Below, in pieces: positions 27,639-36,218 of a stretch of DNA of 64,000 bases; the stretch's first letter is position 1; every line of letters starts with the position of its first letter. The notes beneath the pieces were generated by a model. The model was not told where the DNA came from. It searched no databases and saw only the letters and a program-made list of their open reading frames with translations. This DNA is from Acetobacter oryzifermentans. GTDB taxonomy: Bacteria > Pseudomonadota > Alphaproteobacteria > Acetobacterales > Acetobacteraceae. The stretch spans positions 930,001 through 994,000 of the forward strand of contig NZ_CP011120.1 of assembly GCF_001628715.1 (NCBI RefSeq). The letters are read 5' to 3'. A program made the position numbers and the translations under genes.

Positions 27639-27972
27639 CTGTTTTTGTGGCTTCTGGCACATCAGACACAAGTTTGTCCTCAGTGGCCCATTCGGGGCAC
27701 CAATTGCCATGCAGGGGTTTAAGACCAGCCTGAGTTAAGCGGCGGTCAATTTCTGCCCTCATTTCTGCAAGGGCCTTATCACGCCGTTTTATGGCTTCTT
27801 TTGGGTCTCTGGTTTGCAGGGAGCGAATGATCTCCTGCTTTATCCCTGACTTGGTGCTGTAAACACGGCCTACATCTTGCCAGCGGTCTTTAGGGATACT
27901 GAGGCGGGCTGAATAGGCTTTGCCACCTGTTAATTTTAAGCTGTGCATATCGCTAGGAGCCTTCTTGGTCAT
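27622..27972 (-). pseudogene. N-terminal fragment of a phage tyrosine integrase
   Basis: A 116-residue frame with KAYSARLSIPKDRWQDVGRV, a DPKEAIKRRDKALAEMRAEI helix and a WCPEW turn, the arrangement of the N-terminal region of phage integrases of alphaproteobacteria. The core-binding and catalytic domains (R...HxxR...Y) are missing. It is cut where the XRE fragment begins. This is the only integrase sequence seen in the window, so the neighbouring prophage has lost its own integrase. Confidence 0.6.
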
Positions 27973-28063
27973 TGAAGGACTACGACCGACTACTACCGAT
28001 TGAGTAGCAGTTTGCTACCTTTGATGGTGTATAACTCATTGAAATATAAGGATTTTTAGGTGA

Positions 28064-28074
28064 TGGTGGAGGGA
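28064..28074. other. Candidate attachment-site remnant matching the tRNA-Tyr 3' end
   Basis: TGGTGGAGGGA here is identical to the 3' end of the tRNA-Tyr gene as read on the plus strand at 47876-47886; the following bases (TCCGAAACC here against GTTGGATTCGAACC) are only loosely alike. It lies 92 bases in front of the integrase fragment. The short length makes this tentative. Confidence 0.4.
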
Positions 28075-28259
28075 TCCGAAACCGAATAAGTTGTGCTTCG
28101 AACGCGTACCTCCTATTCTCAGAAGAATCGTTTGGCTGAAAAAAACTGTAGATTGCTGTGACTTTTTAATTTTTCATAGTATTGATCTAGCCTAAATATT
28201 TGAGAGGCTTAGAGGCAACCTTGCCTTCTTACGGTCCATGAAATTTAGGAGACAATATT

Positions 28260-28970
28260 TTGACTATATCCAATCATCACTCGTATGCAGAACAATGGAT
28301 AAAAGAGACGGACCTCTTGGAGGCCAATGGCATTTACGAAAAACTTGCAGCAGCAGTACCATTAGGGCGAGTTTTGGAAATCGGTTGTGGGGCTGGAAAA
28401 GGAACGTCACAATTGATCCAACAACATGAAGTTCTCTCTCTTGACAACAATCCTCACCTTATTGACGCGGCGCGTCAGAATGTTTGTGTGGCTAGTAATG
28501 TTACGATCCACGAGTGCAATTTATTTACCCTTACCGAAAACGATAAAAAAATAATATCGTCCTTTCAACCAAATGCGATTGTAGGGTGGTTTCTCGGTGG
28601 TTGTGGTGAGGATATATTTTCCAAAACTGAGGGAGTGACCGAGTTAACCGAAAAAGCAAAGCTGTATAGAGAAAAACTAGAAGATATTATCATTTCCGAA
28701 GAAATACTTATTGATACTGTCAATACAATCAATCTTGTCTATCGAGGGAAAAAGGTATCACATTTATCCGATCAAGAGGTTAAAGATAGTCAGGCTAAGA
28801 ATTATAATACATATGTTTTCGATCAGGTTGGTTTTAAAGTGACTGATGTAAGGCTGTTCGATTGGCCTAGGGAAGGAAGTGATTTTACCTATGGTGCGGC
28901 TCATAACCCCAATTTGGTGCAAGGTGCCACTAATCCGATCATTATTTCGCTAATTGCTCAGAGGACGTAA
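28260..28970 (+). CDS. SAM-dependent methyltransferase, class I
   Basis: A 236-residue methyltransferase with motif I LEIGCGAGKGTSQLI (about residues 39-53), the acidic motif II in LSLDNNPHLIDAARQ and a likely motif IV around NAIVGWFLGG. The substrate is unknown; it lacks the NPPY or PC motifs of DNA methyltransferases. It starts at TTG after TAGGAG, seven bases upstream. The gene is visibly more AT-rich than its chromosomal neighbours, pointing to recent transfer, and sits at the left edge of the prophage where cargo genes are common. Confidence 0.75.
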   Translation: MTISNHHSYAEQWIKETDLLEANGIYEKLAAAVPLGRVLEIGCGAGKGTSQLIQQHEVLSLDNNPHLIDAARQNVCVASNVTIHECNLFTLTENDKKIISSFQPNAIVGWFLGGCGEDIFSKTEGVTELTEKAKLYREKLEDIIISEEILIDTVNTINLVYRGKKVSHLSDQEVKDSQAKNYNTYVFDQVGFKVTDVRLFDWPREGSDFTYGAAHNPNLVQGATNPIIISLIAQRT

Positions 28971-29300
28971 GCTTCGCCGCATCGGATCACTATAACGATT
29001 TGCGGGAAACTCCCGTCGAATTGGAGGAAACATTCCTCGCTGGTCATTACGTTGTTAACAGTAGAGCGACAGCTTGGGCACGTCCGCTTGCTGATGATAT
29101 AAGCTTATTTCTATGTCTGCTCTGAGGCGTAAGCCGACACGCCTAGCAAACTGCTTGTCATAGTGATGTTCGTATTGCTGCATGCAAGCAGTAAGAACTC
29201 CAGCAAGAATAAGTCCTAAACTTCCCGCTTTTCCTTGTACCTTTCTTCCCTCCGTACTATCATTTCCCCAACATCATTAAGCTTTTGGAGGGCAGGATTT
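28971..29300. other. Gap between methyltransferase and tail module
   Basis: About 330 bases. A plus-strand frame overlapping the methyltransferase end reads SDHYNDLRETPVELEETF and continues to a TGA near 29125, protein-like but with no start codon or recognised family, so perhaps a remnant. The remainder contains a pyrimidine-rich stretch (29220-29260) and then the ribosome site of the next gene. Confidence 0.35.
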
Positions 29301-29489
29301 ATGGGAATGAACTACGGTATTATTCAGGCTCTTACGCAGACACCTCCGCCGGAACATATCAAAGCTATCGCAAATATTCTAAAGACCAAGCGCGGTCTGG
29401 ATATGGTGCATATTGCTGCTGCAAAGGTCATTGTGCTTCCTAAATCAGTGCGTTTATCGATGGCTTGTCCGACTGGGAAGGCAGCGTGA
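29301..29489 (+). CDS. Small phage protein upstream of tail genes
   Basis: A 62-residue protein (MGMNYGIIQALTQTPPPEH and onwards) behind a GGAGGGCAGG site. No family is recognised. Its stop is one base before the next start, so it belongs to the tail operon. A start at 29307 is equally possible. Confidence 0.5.
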   Translation: MGMNYGIIQALTQTPPPEHIKAIANILKTKRGLDMVHIAAAKVIVLPKSVRLSMACPTGKAA

Positions 29490-29490
29490 A

Positions 29491-29943
29491 ATGACTGGTA
29501 GCACAATAGAAAATAAGGCCAGCACTCAGAAGGATGATGGATTACCTCCTGCGCCGGAGGGATTTTCCTTCAAGCAGGGGGTTTGCAGCATAAATGGCAC
29601 GCCTACTGATACCTTCGAGGTAAAATGGACCGGAGCTGATGGTCTGGCACATACGGCATCTTTCCGTAAGAAAGTACCGCTTGGGCAGCGGATCAGTGCA
29701 ATGGAATCCTTTGGTGAGCAGGTTACGGCAGAGGGGCGTGTTGGTTTTCTTGCTGCAATCAGCGCCATAGATATGGACTCGATTCCTGAACCACCTGAAC
29801 GTGGCAGGAATGAGCTTCTGGGCTTCTTGGACCGTCTGGATGATGCTGGTTTGATGGCATGGATGCGCGCAAAAGCTGAAATCGCCAAAAGCTCTGAGGA
29901 ACAGGCAGAAGCTGCAAAAGTTAAGGCTACGGTGGGAAACTGA
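29491..29943 (+). CDS. Phage tail-operon protein, possible tail assembly chaperone
   Basis: A 150-residue acidic protein. Position two genes before a tape measure protein, and an overlap with a 64-residue frame by one base (TGATG), are the pattern of tail assembly chaperone pairs. The sequence has a helical C-terminus rich in Ala/Glu (MRAKAEIAKSSEEQAEAAK). The name is inferred from position, not from a motif. Confidence 0.5.
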   Translation: MTGSTIENKASTQKDDGLPPAPEGFSFKQGVCSINGTPTDTFEVKWTGADGLAHTASFRKKVPLGQRISAMESFGEQVTAEGRVGFLAAISAIDMDSIPEPPERGRNELLGFLDRLDDAGLMAWMRAKAEIAKSSEEQAEAAKVKATVGN

Positions 29944-30137
29944 TGAAGGATGCTGAGTTTGGCCGGGCAGTTTTTCTGGCTAGATGCGGCATCCCTTTTC
30001 GTGTGCAGGAAACGCTTCCAGAAGCTGCGTTAATTGCTGCTTCAAATATTAACCTGGTGTGGCAGATGCCGGGTATGGCATCATGGAATCCCCATACAGG
30101 GGAAATGGATTTCGTGAGCGCTCCACAAAATGGCTAG
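29943..30137 (+). CDS. Small phage tail-operon protein
   Basis: A 64-residue protein overlapping its neighbours at both ends (one base upstream, eight downstream). It may be the second tail chaperone product. Sequence features: FLARCGIPFRVQETLPEAAL then NINLVWQMPGMASWNP. No family recognised with certainty. Confidence 0.5.
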   Translation: MKDAEFGRAVFLARCGIPFRVQETLPEAALIAASNINLVWQMPGMASWNPHTGEMDFVSAPQNG

Positions 30138-30609
30138 AGAATTCACAGAGCAAGGCTTTCTGGATTATCTGGCCTCAGCCCCCGTAAGGCTGGAAGCGCA
30201 GCTTAAAACTGCCATGAAGCATGAAGCTTCTCATCTGCAGAAAGAAGCTCGTGAAGAAGTGGGTCATTATCAGGAAGCGGCTGGCCCGTTTCCTGCATGG
30301 TCACCATTAGCAGATAGCACCATGGACGATCGTATTCGAAAGGGCTTTACCCCAGATGATCCGGGCCTACGGACAGGCGCTATGCGTGACAGCTATAAGG
30401 CCAGTGTAGAGGGCAACAAGATCGTTCTGGGCAGCACCAGTAATGCAGCCCAGTGGTTTGAAGAGGGTACTATTAAGCAGCCGCCACGCCCGGTCATTGG
30501 CCCAGCGATTTTCCGAAATACAGAAACCATAACAAGACATCTGACGGAAAGTATTTCTGCTGCTATGGCAGGGCATATCACCGCGCTTGAGAGTGATGTT
30601 GATGACTGA
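30130..30609 (+). CDS. Phage HK97 gp10-like / tail completion protein
   Basis: A 159-residue protein with the layout of gp10-like or minor tail completion proteins: a helical N-terminus, a GPFPAWSPLADST turn, GLRTGAMRDSYKA, then NAAQWFEEGTIKQPPRPVIGPAI near residue 110. The LRTG...S...EFGT.. PPRPFL-type pattern is what such proteins share. Overlaps both neighbours, consistent with a compact tail operon. Confidence 0.65.
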   Translation: MAREFTEQGFLDYLASAPVRLEAQLKTAMKHEASHLQKEAREEVGHYQEAAGPFPAWSPLADSTMDDRIRKGFTPDDPGLRTGAMRDSYKASVEGNKIVLGSTSNAAQWFEEGTIKQPPRPVIGPAIFRNTETITRHLTESISAAMAGHITALESDVDD

Positions 30610-32701
30610 GACTTATACCGTCCGTGGCGAGTATCTTTTCATTACAGATGCTCCGCAAACTCTGGAGCGCATTACTCGCGGTTTTGCAGAAGCTATCCGT
30701 TATGGGGAACGTTACCGTTCCTTGCTAAAGGAGATAGGCGAGCAGGCTTTTTCTCTCGAAAAGGCAGGCAAGTATCTGAAGGAGCTCAACGTTGCCGGGC
30801 TGGAAGGCCTATTATCCAGCGCCAAGTCTGCGACTTTTTCGTTTGATGCGGTTTCTTCTTCTATTGCCAAGGCCCGCGAGCAGATACGCCTGATGGCAGA
30901 GGAATCTGCACGGCTGTCTTTCGCAGAGGTAACCGCGCCGGCGCCTCGTAACGGTGCGAGAAGTGGCGGAAGTTCTGGTGTCGGAGGGGGTGGGGCCTCC
31001 CACAAGGAACCTTCTTATCTGCGGCGTGCTGTTGGCTTCGATATTCCTGGTTACAAATCACCAGGCATCGCGACCTTTGTGGGTGGCACTGCACTCTATG
31101 AGACGGCCAAAACGTCTTTTGACGCGTATGCCCGTACGCAGCAGGTTTATGACATCATGCTGAGTGACAGCAGGGTTAGAACAGATCCGGCCATGATGAA
31201 GGTCATTCAGGACAGTGCCTCTGATAATCTACGGAAATACAAAACACTGTCTCCTTACGATGCAGCGCGGAATTCAGCAGAAGGGTATGCACTTTCTGGT
31301 GGTGAGAAGGAGGAGCAGCCTGTCATCACTGATCTGCTTGGGCAGATTGAAGAAAACATGATCCTACGTGGGAAATCATCCGAAGATGCTCAGCAGCAGG
31401 CCCGAATGATTGTGTCCGGTATGGATATTGGGAACCGTTTCTATAACCGCAAAACTGGTCAGCTTGATCTGAAACGGATGTATCACGAGGCTGAAATTAC
31501 ACAGGCTCTGGTTGATGTCGGAGGCGGGTTTACAACAGGCAGGGCAATCCGGGAGTTTTTCAAAAGCACAGGCACTGTTGGGCAGGATATGTCAGCAGTA
31601 GGCTTGGCGCGTGCTGCTCACTTCATAGAAACCAATCCGCAAAGAGCATCTCAAGCGATCGGGTCATTTGTTTCTCTGTTTGAGGGAAGTGCGCCGACCA
31701 TGCGCAAAAGAGATAAGGCTTGGTGGACGGAACATGGCTTATACGGAAAAAACGGCAGGTTGTCGGAAACTGCGGATACCTTGCTGCACTCTGATCCTAT
31801 CGGGTTTGCTGAAAAATATCTTGGCAGGTTTACTCGGCAGCAGATCAGCGAACATACACAGAGAAGGAACGTTGGCGCCATTCTGAACGAAATACAGGGT
31901 TCTCAGGGCAATATTGATCGGCAGGCGGAGGCTGTGGCTCGTACGGATATGAACGCCAATCATGCAGCGCTTCTGGGAAGTCCCTCCGGCTCTGTAAAGG
32001 TTCTGGATGCTGCCATTGCACGCTTTATGACGACACTAGGGAAGTTTGAAGCGGGTCCGGGGGTTAAGATACTGAACCAGATGACTGATGGTCTGGACAG
32101 GATGTCTAACTATATGAATGCTCATCCTAAGGATGTGGCCACCTTTATGCAGGAAATCGGCCATATCGCTTCTGCCCTTGGATCATTCGTCCTCTTTCTG
32201 GGGAAGGTATCCGCGGCCATTCCAAGTTGGCTCAAACCTATTCTTTTCGGAGGCGTGTCCGGTGCAGCAACGGCTTCTGTTGTGCCGGGTCTTGGAACGG
32301 GTACGGGTGCGGTAACTGGTGCAGCTACGGTCGGTTTGGATGAGCTTGCAAACTATCTGAAACAGCAGGATCATAAACTGAATTATGATGATGGGGCACC
32401 TCTCACATGGAAGGATAAGCTGGATCCTTTCCAGTGGTGGCATCATCGTGAACGGTATTACGCTCCTCCACAGGACAATTTACAGCCGGTCAATTCAGTT
32501 GTGCGGCAGCCGCAGCAGCAACCTACCCAAGTTACGGTAAACGCCCCTGTTTACCTGGACGGCAAGAAGATTGCCGATAACACTCAGACTTATGTGATGC
32601 AGGAAGTCCAGCGCACTTTTGACCGCGAAATGCGGGCGAGTAACTCGATGCCCGATCCACTTTCGACGCCACGGGTGCCGGGAGTGCCGTGGGGGCATTG
32701 A
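30602..32701 (+). CDS. Phage tail tape measure-like protein
   Basis: A 699-residue protein, the longest of the module. It is largely helical, with a Gly/Ser-rich linker at about 115-135, a small hydrophobic cluster near residues 535-590 (ALGSFVLFLGKVSAAIPSWL and a glycine/alanine-rich run), and a Pro/Gln-rich tail. These are traits of tape measure proteins that set tail length and pass DNA. ATG at 30602 overlaps the preceding stop. The genes that normally follow (distal tail, baseplate, fibre) are absent; an opposite-strand gene begins instead, so the module is truncated. Confidence 0.65.
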   Translation: MTETYTVRGEYLFITDAPQTLERITRGFAEAIRYGERYRSLLKEIGEQAFSLEKAGKYLKELNVAGLEGLLSSAKSATFSFDAVSSSIAKAREQIRLMAEESARLSFAEVTAPAPRNGARSGGSSGVGGGGASHKEPSYLRRAVGFDIPGYKSPGIATFVGGTALYETAKTSFDAYARTQQVYDIMLSDSRVRTDPAMMKVIQDSASDNLRKYKTLSPYDAARNSAEGYALSGGEKEEQPVITDLLGQIEENMILRGKSSEDAQQQARMIVSGMDIGNRFYNRKTGQLDLKRMYHEAEITQALVDVGGGFTTGRAIREFFKSTGTVGQDMSAVGLARAAHFIETNPQRASQAIGSFVSLFEGSAPTMRKRDKAWWTEHGLYGKNGRLSETADTLLHSDPIGFAEKYLGRFTRQQISEHTQRRNVGAILNEIQGSQGNIDRQAEAVARTDMNANHAALLGSPSGSVKVLDAAIARFMTTLGKFEAGPGVKILNQMTDGLDRMSNYMNAHPKDVATFMQEIGHIASALGSFVLFLGKVSAAIPSWLKPILFGGVSGAATASVVPGLGTGTGAVTGAATVGLDELANYLKQQDHKLNYDDGAPLTWKDKLDPFQWWHHRERYYAPPQDNLQPVNSVVRQPQQQPTQVTVNAPVYLDGKKIADNTQTYVMQEVQRTFDREMRASNSMPDPLSTPRVPGVPWGH

Positions 32702-32788
32702 TCGGAGGTAACTCAGAAATATGATTGATAGCAGGCCAATGGCAATAAAGGCGAGGATACAGGGGCATCTGTTGGTTAAGGTGTGCTG

Positions 32789-33445
32789 TTATTTGCCGCT
32801 TTGCATCTCTTTACTATAGGCAGGGAAGTATTCTGTGACGGGGCGCGTTATAATTGCATTGATATTACCTGACTGCACATTTGCCTCAAAGGATTTTGGT
32901 GTTCCTTCTTCCGTTAAAATGTGATCGTTCCCCCAGACTCCATCGGCTTGATAAACTATTATGTTATCAGGATTTATTGTCTTACCTTCCTCTCCCCAGT
33001 CATTCGTTACGAAGAGGCTTACGGGAACAAGAGCGCAAGGGTGGGAGTAAGTTAGCGTTGCTTCTTTGAGCGTTATAATCGTTGTTAACGGGTGTCTGGG
33101 AGCAGTGTCCTCTTGTGTCAGTTCATGGCGTCTTTTTTCTTCGGCAATCGGAATAGATGGCCAAGTCCGCTCGCTCTCAGGATCTGATGCCATATGCAAT
33201 GTATCGCGAATATCTTCTGGACCAGCAAAAGAATGGCCTGCCCACTCGAATACCGCGCGTTCAGGCACTATAATGGGGCCATATTCGTATTCTTGTGTGT
33301 AGTCGCTACTATTGAACGCAACTCTTTGAGCGCATATTTTTGCCTGACCAGTAGCATGCGCTGCTGAGAAACAAACCAACCAAGATATAATAGCCAAGGC
33401 AATATGTTTTGGTGTGGCGTTTGATAGTTTTTTATCTTTGTCCAA
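32789..33445 (-). CDS. Exported protein of unknown function (prophage)
   Basis: With a TTG start at 33445 (behind AAGGAAAGG) this is a 218-residue protein with a signal peptide (KHIALAIISWLVCFSAAHA, cleavage near residue 34). The longer frame to 33520 would put 25 extra residues before the signal and run through two operator palindromes, so the TTG start is preferred; it lies inside the first palindrome. The mature domain has no recognised family. It is divergent from the regulator at 33514. Confidence 0.55.
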   Translation of the reverse strand: MDKDKKLSNATPKHIALAIISWLVCFSAAHATGQAKICAQRVAFNSSDYTQEYEYGPIIVPERAVFEWAGHSFAGPEDIRDTLHMASDPESERTWPSIPIAEEKRRHELTQEDTAPRHPLTTIITLKEATLTYSHPCALVPVSLFVTNDWGEEGKTINPDNIIVYQADGVWGNDHILTEEGTPKSFEANVQSGNINAIITRPVTEYFPAYSKEMQSGK

Positions 33446-33452
33446 TTTGGAC
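33440..33452. promoter_or_regulatory. Palindrome GTCCAAATTGGAC, site 1
   Basis: On the plus strand GTCCAATTTGGAC (minus strand GTCCAAATTGGAC), a 13-bp palindrome that covers the start codon of the minus-strand exported protein. Together with site 2, 48 bases away, it occupies the divergent promoter region. A repressor binding here would block both genes. Confidence 0.55.
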
Positions 33453-33487
33453 GCCTTTCCTTGTACCGCATCTTGCCCACTGATATT

Positions 33488-33500
33488 GTCCATTTTGGAC
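33488..33500. promoter_or_regulatory. Palindrome GTCCATTTTGGAC, site 2
   Basis: A one-mismatch version of the same palindrome, ending 13 bases before the ATG of the regulator gene at 33514 and next to its AGG ribosome site. Position suggests autoregulation of that gene. Confidence 0.55.
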
Positions 33501-33513
33501 AAAGGCAGGTGAA

Positions 33514-34560
33514 ATGGCAAAGAAACTCAATCTCGATCTTCTGAATAAGATATGGACTCTGGCAGAGCAGGGAACTGAAGGAGAGCAGGCTGCAGCACGC
33601 AACCGGGCAGAGGCGCTGGTTAAACCCCATGGTTACACATTGGCAGATGTGCCTGACCTGCTTTTGACGGAGGGGTATCTTGATGATGAGCCGGAGCCCT
33701 CCGCCGGTGGTTTCACCTTCTACGATATGAGCAATCCAGCGCATCAACGCGCTTATGCAAGGGCCGAACGGAAGAGGCAGGTTGCATGGCGCATGGCCAA
33801 CCGTGCCAAGATTGATGAAGTGCTGGCACGTTATGGTTCAGAAGAGGCCGTGTTTGCGCATATGGCAGAAGAGAAAGCTTATGATGCGGCGATCAAACCC
33901 TTCCACAAGAAAGGAAAGGCTGGGCAGTGTGATACATGGGATGGCGAGCACTTCGGCCCTACGGCAAAGGTTCGTGCAGCCCTTGCTACGGTCAAGCCTT
34001 GGCCTGACACCATTCCTGATGCCATTGTGGAATATGAGTATTGGGAGAAGCTGCATGATGACCGGAACATCGCAGACGGCAACAACCAGTATAATTACCT
34101 CAGCCAAGGTGCTGACTTCCGGTACTGGGCCTTAGGCGATCTGATCAACAAAGAGATTGAGGCCCGTAATATCTCGGATGTGATTATCCGCCTCCGCTTT
34201 CAGGAAGCCAGTCAGGGCACTTACAATGATAGTGCTGCCATCCTGCGGAATTTGGAACGGCTGCATGCTGAGGAAAGCCTCAAACCCGGAATTAGTGGGG
34301 CAGGGGATATTCTCCTAGACCGAGGATTTTCGGTCAGTTCTGATGGAAACGCGGGTGACTCTGAAAACCGCGCCACCTCTCCGTCCAATTTGGACACTGC
34401 TACAAAGCGCCGGGCGGAGGTGGTGCGGATACTGCAAACTGCGGAAGGGATGCGCATGCCATTTCGAGCAGTTGCCCAGATGGTAGGGGTTTCACCTACT
34501 ACGGTTGGGAATATTAAGAGGCGGATCGAGAAGACTGTTCGACAGGCATGCCGTCAATGA
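33514..34560 (+). CDS. Prophage DNA-binding protein with DUF2786-like start and C-terminal HTH
   Basis: A 348-residue protein. Residues 7-50 (LLNKIWTLAEQGTEGEQAAA, then AEALVKPHGYTLADVPDLL) resemble DUF2786-type domains; the middle is charged and unassigned; residues about 300-345 hold a helix-turn-helix (MPFRAVAQMVGVSPTTVGNIKRRI). It is a plausible regulator or replication accessory. Two copies of the GTCCAA-N-TTGGAC palindrome lie in front of it and one more inside the gene at 34383-34395, so it could be the protein that binds them; that is inference. Confidence 0.6.
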   Translation: MAKKLNLDLLNKIWTLAEQGTEGEQAAARNRAEALVKPHGYTLADVPDLLLTEGYLDDEPEPSAGGFTFYDMSNPAHQRAYARAERKRQVAWRMANRAKIDEVLARYGSEEAVFAHMAEEKAYDAAIKPFHKKGKAGQCDTWDGEHFGPTAKVRAALATVKPWPDTIPDAIVEYEYWEKLHDDRNIADGNNQYNYLSQGADFRYWALGDLINKEIEARNISDVIIRLRFQEASQGTYNDSAAILRNLERLHAEESLKPGISGAGDILLDRGFSVSSDGNAGDSENRATSPSNLDTATKRRAEVVRILQTAEGMRMPFRAVAQMVGVSPTTVGNIKRRIEKTVRQACRQ

Positions 34561-35161
34561 TGGGCTATATCTAGTTCTCTACGGTGAGTCGTATGGTGAC
34601 CAGACATCACGTTATGTTTCGCTTATAGGTGCTATTGTAATTAACCACGACAATTTTTCAGTGCACCAGCGTGAACAAATCCGTCTTCTACAGTTGGTGG
34701 TCTTGATTATTCTACGAGATCACAAGCGTCATTTTCATGAGAGATTTGCCGCAACGATCGTTGTGAGTTGTTTTCGCTCTCGTTGCGCCTCTTGCAAACG
34801 TAAGCAGCCCATGTATAAGATGAGCCTACGTGACAGCCGTCATCTAACCTACTACGCAGTTTTCCGCTTACCTAGTAGGATATGACCGGCAGTGGGGACA
34901 TACAGTCTCCCACCGACCAAGCCGAAAGCGGATGTACTCACGTACAGAAACCGCTTTAGGCCAAGCGCATGTAATGCGTTTGCTCATCTTTGTTCACCTC
35001 CCTTCATGATGCCGAGGGGTCCAGCCTCGGTATCAGGAAAGAACAGCGTATAAGATGACGGCTGCCACAAAATCTCATACTGCAATTTACAACAGTGGGT
35101 CAATGCTGGTACTAGAGAAAAGAGCGAAACTTTTTTCTTGAATAATGGAACGTACGTCACC
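34561..35161. other. Non-coding stretch with two hairpins
   Basis: About 600 bases without a credible gene. A nested hairpin lies at 34925-34957 (AAAGCGG, TGTAC, GTACA, CCGCTTT) and a second at 35007-35035 (TGATGCCGAGG paired with CCTCGGTATCA). Neither ends in a T-run. They could be processing sites, part of a small RNA or remnants of phage control DNA. A frame at 34505-34885 is open but has no start or family. Confidence 0.4.
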
Positions 35162-35683
35162 ATGGACGCTGTTGTTGCCCGCATCATGGCCGATCTTCAG
35201 TCGCTCCGTGAAGCGGCTAAAAGACAAAGCGCGCGAATTGATGCTTTAGAAACCCTATACGAACAACAAAAAAAGAAGCGCGAAGATATCTGCGAAAAAA
35301 TTAAAGATTTAGAGAATTTCTTAGTTTATTACGAACATTATACAGCAGCAGGAAAGCACCTCCCTAACCATGGTTACCGACGACCGGTAATGAAGGGCGG
35401 AGAGCCTAATAAACGCCCAGGATTACGTCCTCAGAGTCGCGCCGGAAAAATAGAAAAAGTCGCGATCCGTGCAATTCAAAAAGCTGAACGCCCATTATCA
35501 ATTGGTGAACTTCTTTCCGCTATAAATAATGCCGGTTTTGAAATTCATGGGGCACGACCAAGAACTAATCTGGCTTCCATATTAAGCCGGAGCCAAAAAA
35601 TTTACTACGACCACCCAGACGGATGGAAATTTGCATCTGATTACAATCCAGAGATTGATGTACACTTAAAGAATACAAAATAA
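35162..35683 (+). CDS. Coiled-coil protein with HARE-HTH-like C-terminus
   Basis: A 173-residue protein. Residues about 1-65 form a coiled coil (LQSLREAAKRQSARIDALET and onwards). The C-terminal 75 residues (KVAIRAIQKAERPLSIGELL, then INNAGFEIHGARPRTNLASI, LSRSQKIYY) match the winged HARE-HTH pattern, a DNA-binding or modified-base-sensing domain often fused to nucleases and phage proteins. ATG at 35162 is preferred over TTG at 35138; neither has a strong ribosome site. Confidence 0.6.
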   Translation: MDAVVARIMADLQSLREAAKRQSARIDALETLYEQQKKKREDICEKIKDLENFLVYYEHYTAAGKHLPNHGYRRPVMKGGEPNKRPGLRPQSRAGKIEKVAIRAIQKAERPLSIGELLSAINNAGFEIHGARPRTNLASILSRSQKIYYDHPDGWKFASDYNPEIDVHLKNTK

Positions 35684-35772
35684 TATATCTGACAGAATAT
35701 CTCTCCTCCACAGGAACACGTCGCCCACATGTTTCTTACTGGTGAGTTGATTGCGAAGGTGGCTGCTCCAAG

Positions 35773-36108
35773 CTACCTCCGCCGTGGAGCTTTCTTCTGC
35801 ACAGCAAGTTCGGCGCGCCTTTTTTTCAGAAGTTTTACCGCTTTATCATATGCTTTGTCTGCTGATGGTTCAAAAGAGCTGTGTGAATGCCTCAAAGGCC
35901 GCTCAGGGCGTTCCTCCAAACTAGACAGCAGGCATTGAACATCTGCTGGATAAAAGACGATACGCCGCCCTATCCGCCGATGTGTAGGGTGCCCCTCAAA
36001 CTCGGGCACCATCCTTAAATGCTGCAGCAAGTAGGTGCGCCCTACTATGCCTTTCAGGTGCTCCAACACCTGAGCCAGAGTCAACAGGGTGGGAAACAGG
36101 TCTGTCAC
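35773..36108 (-). CDS. Excisionase-like HTH protein
   Basis: A 111-residue protein with a MerR/excisionase-type winged helix: LTLAQVLEHLKGIVGRTYLL, then HRRIGRRIVFYPADVQCLL, and a basic C-terminal tail (KLLKKRRAELAVQKKAPRRR). Such proteins bend DNA at att sites or regulate early genes. Normally an integrase gene is next to it; here none is, which agrees with the integrase loss seen at 27.6 kb. Confidence 0.65.
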   Translation of the reverse strand: MTDLFPTLLTLAQVLEHLKGIVGRTYLLQHLRMVPEFEGHPTHRRIGRRIVFYPADVQCLLSSLEERPERPLRHSHSSFEPSADKAYDKAVKLLKKRRAELAVQKKAPRRR

Positions 36109-36218
36109 GCACTCCTCCTGCTCAATGTTGCTATCTTACTCAGCCAGAATAAGGTTTGCTGAAGCGGTACCTTTTAAAGACTACGCAGTCGAAACGCGGG
36201 CAGACAACATTATAAAGG

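Noticed and set aside
34505..34885. A 126-codon frame after the HTH protein at 33514
   Set aside because: It starts inside that gene in another frame, has no ribosome site and no recognised family.
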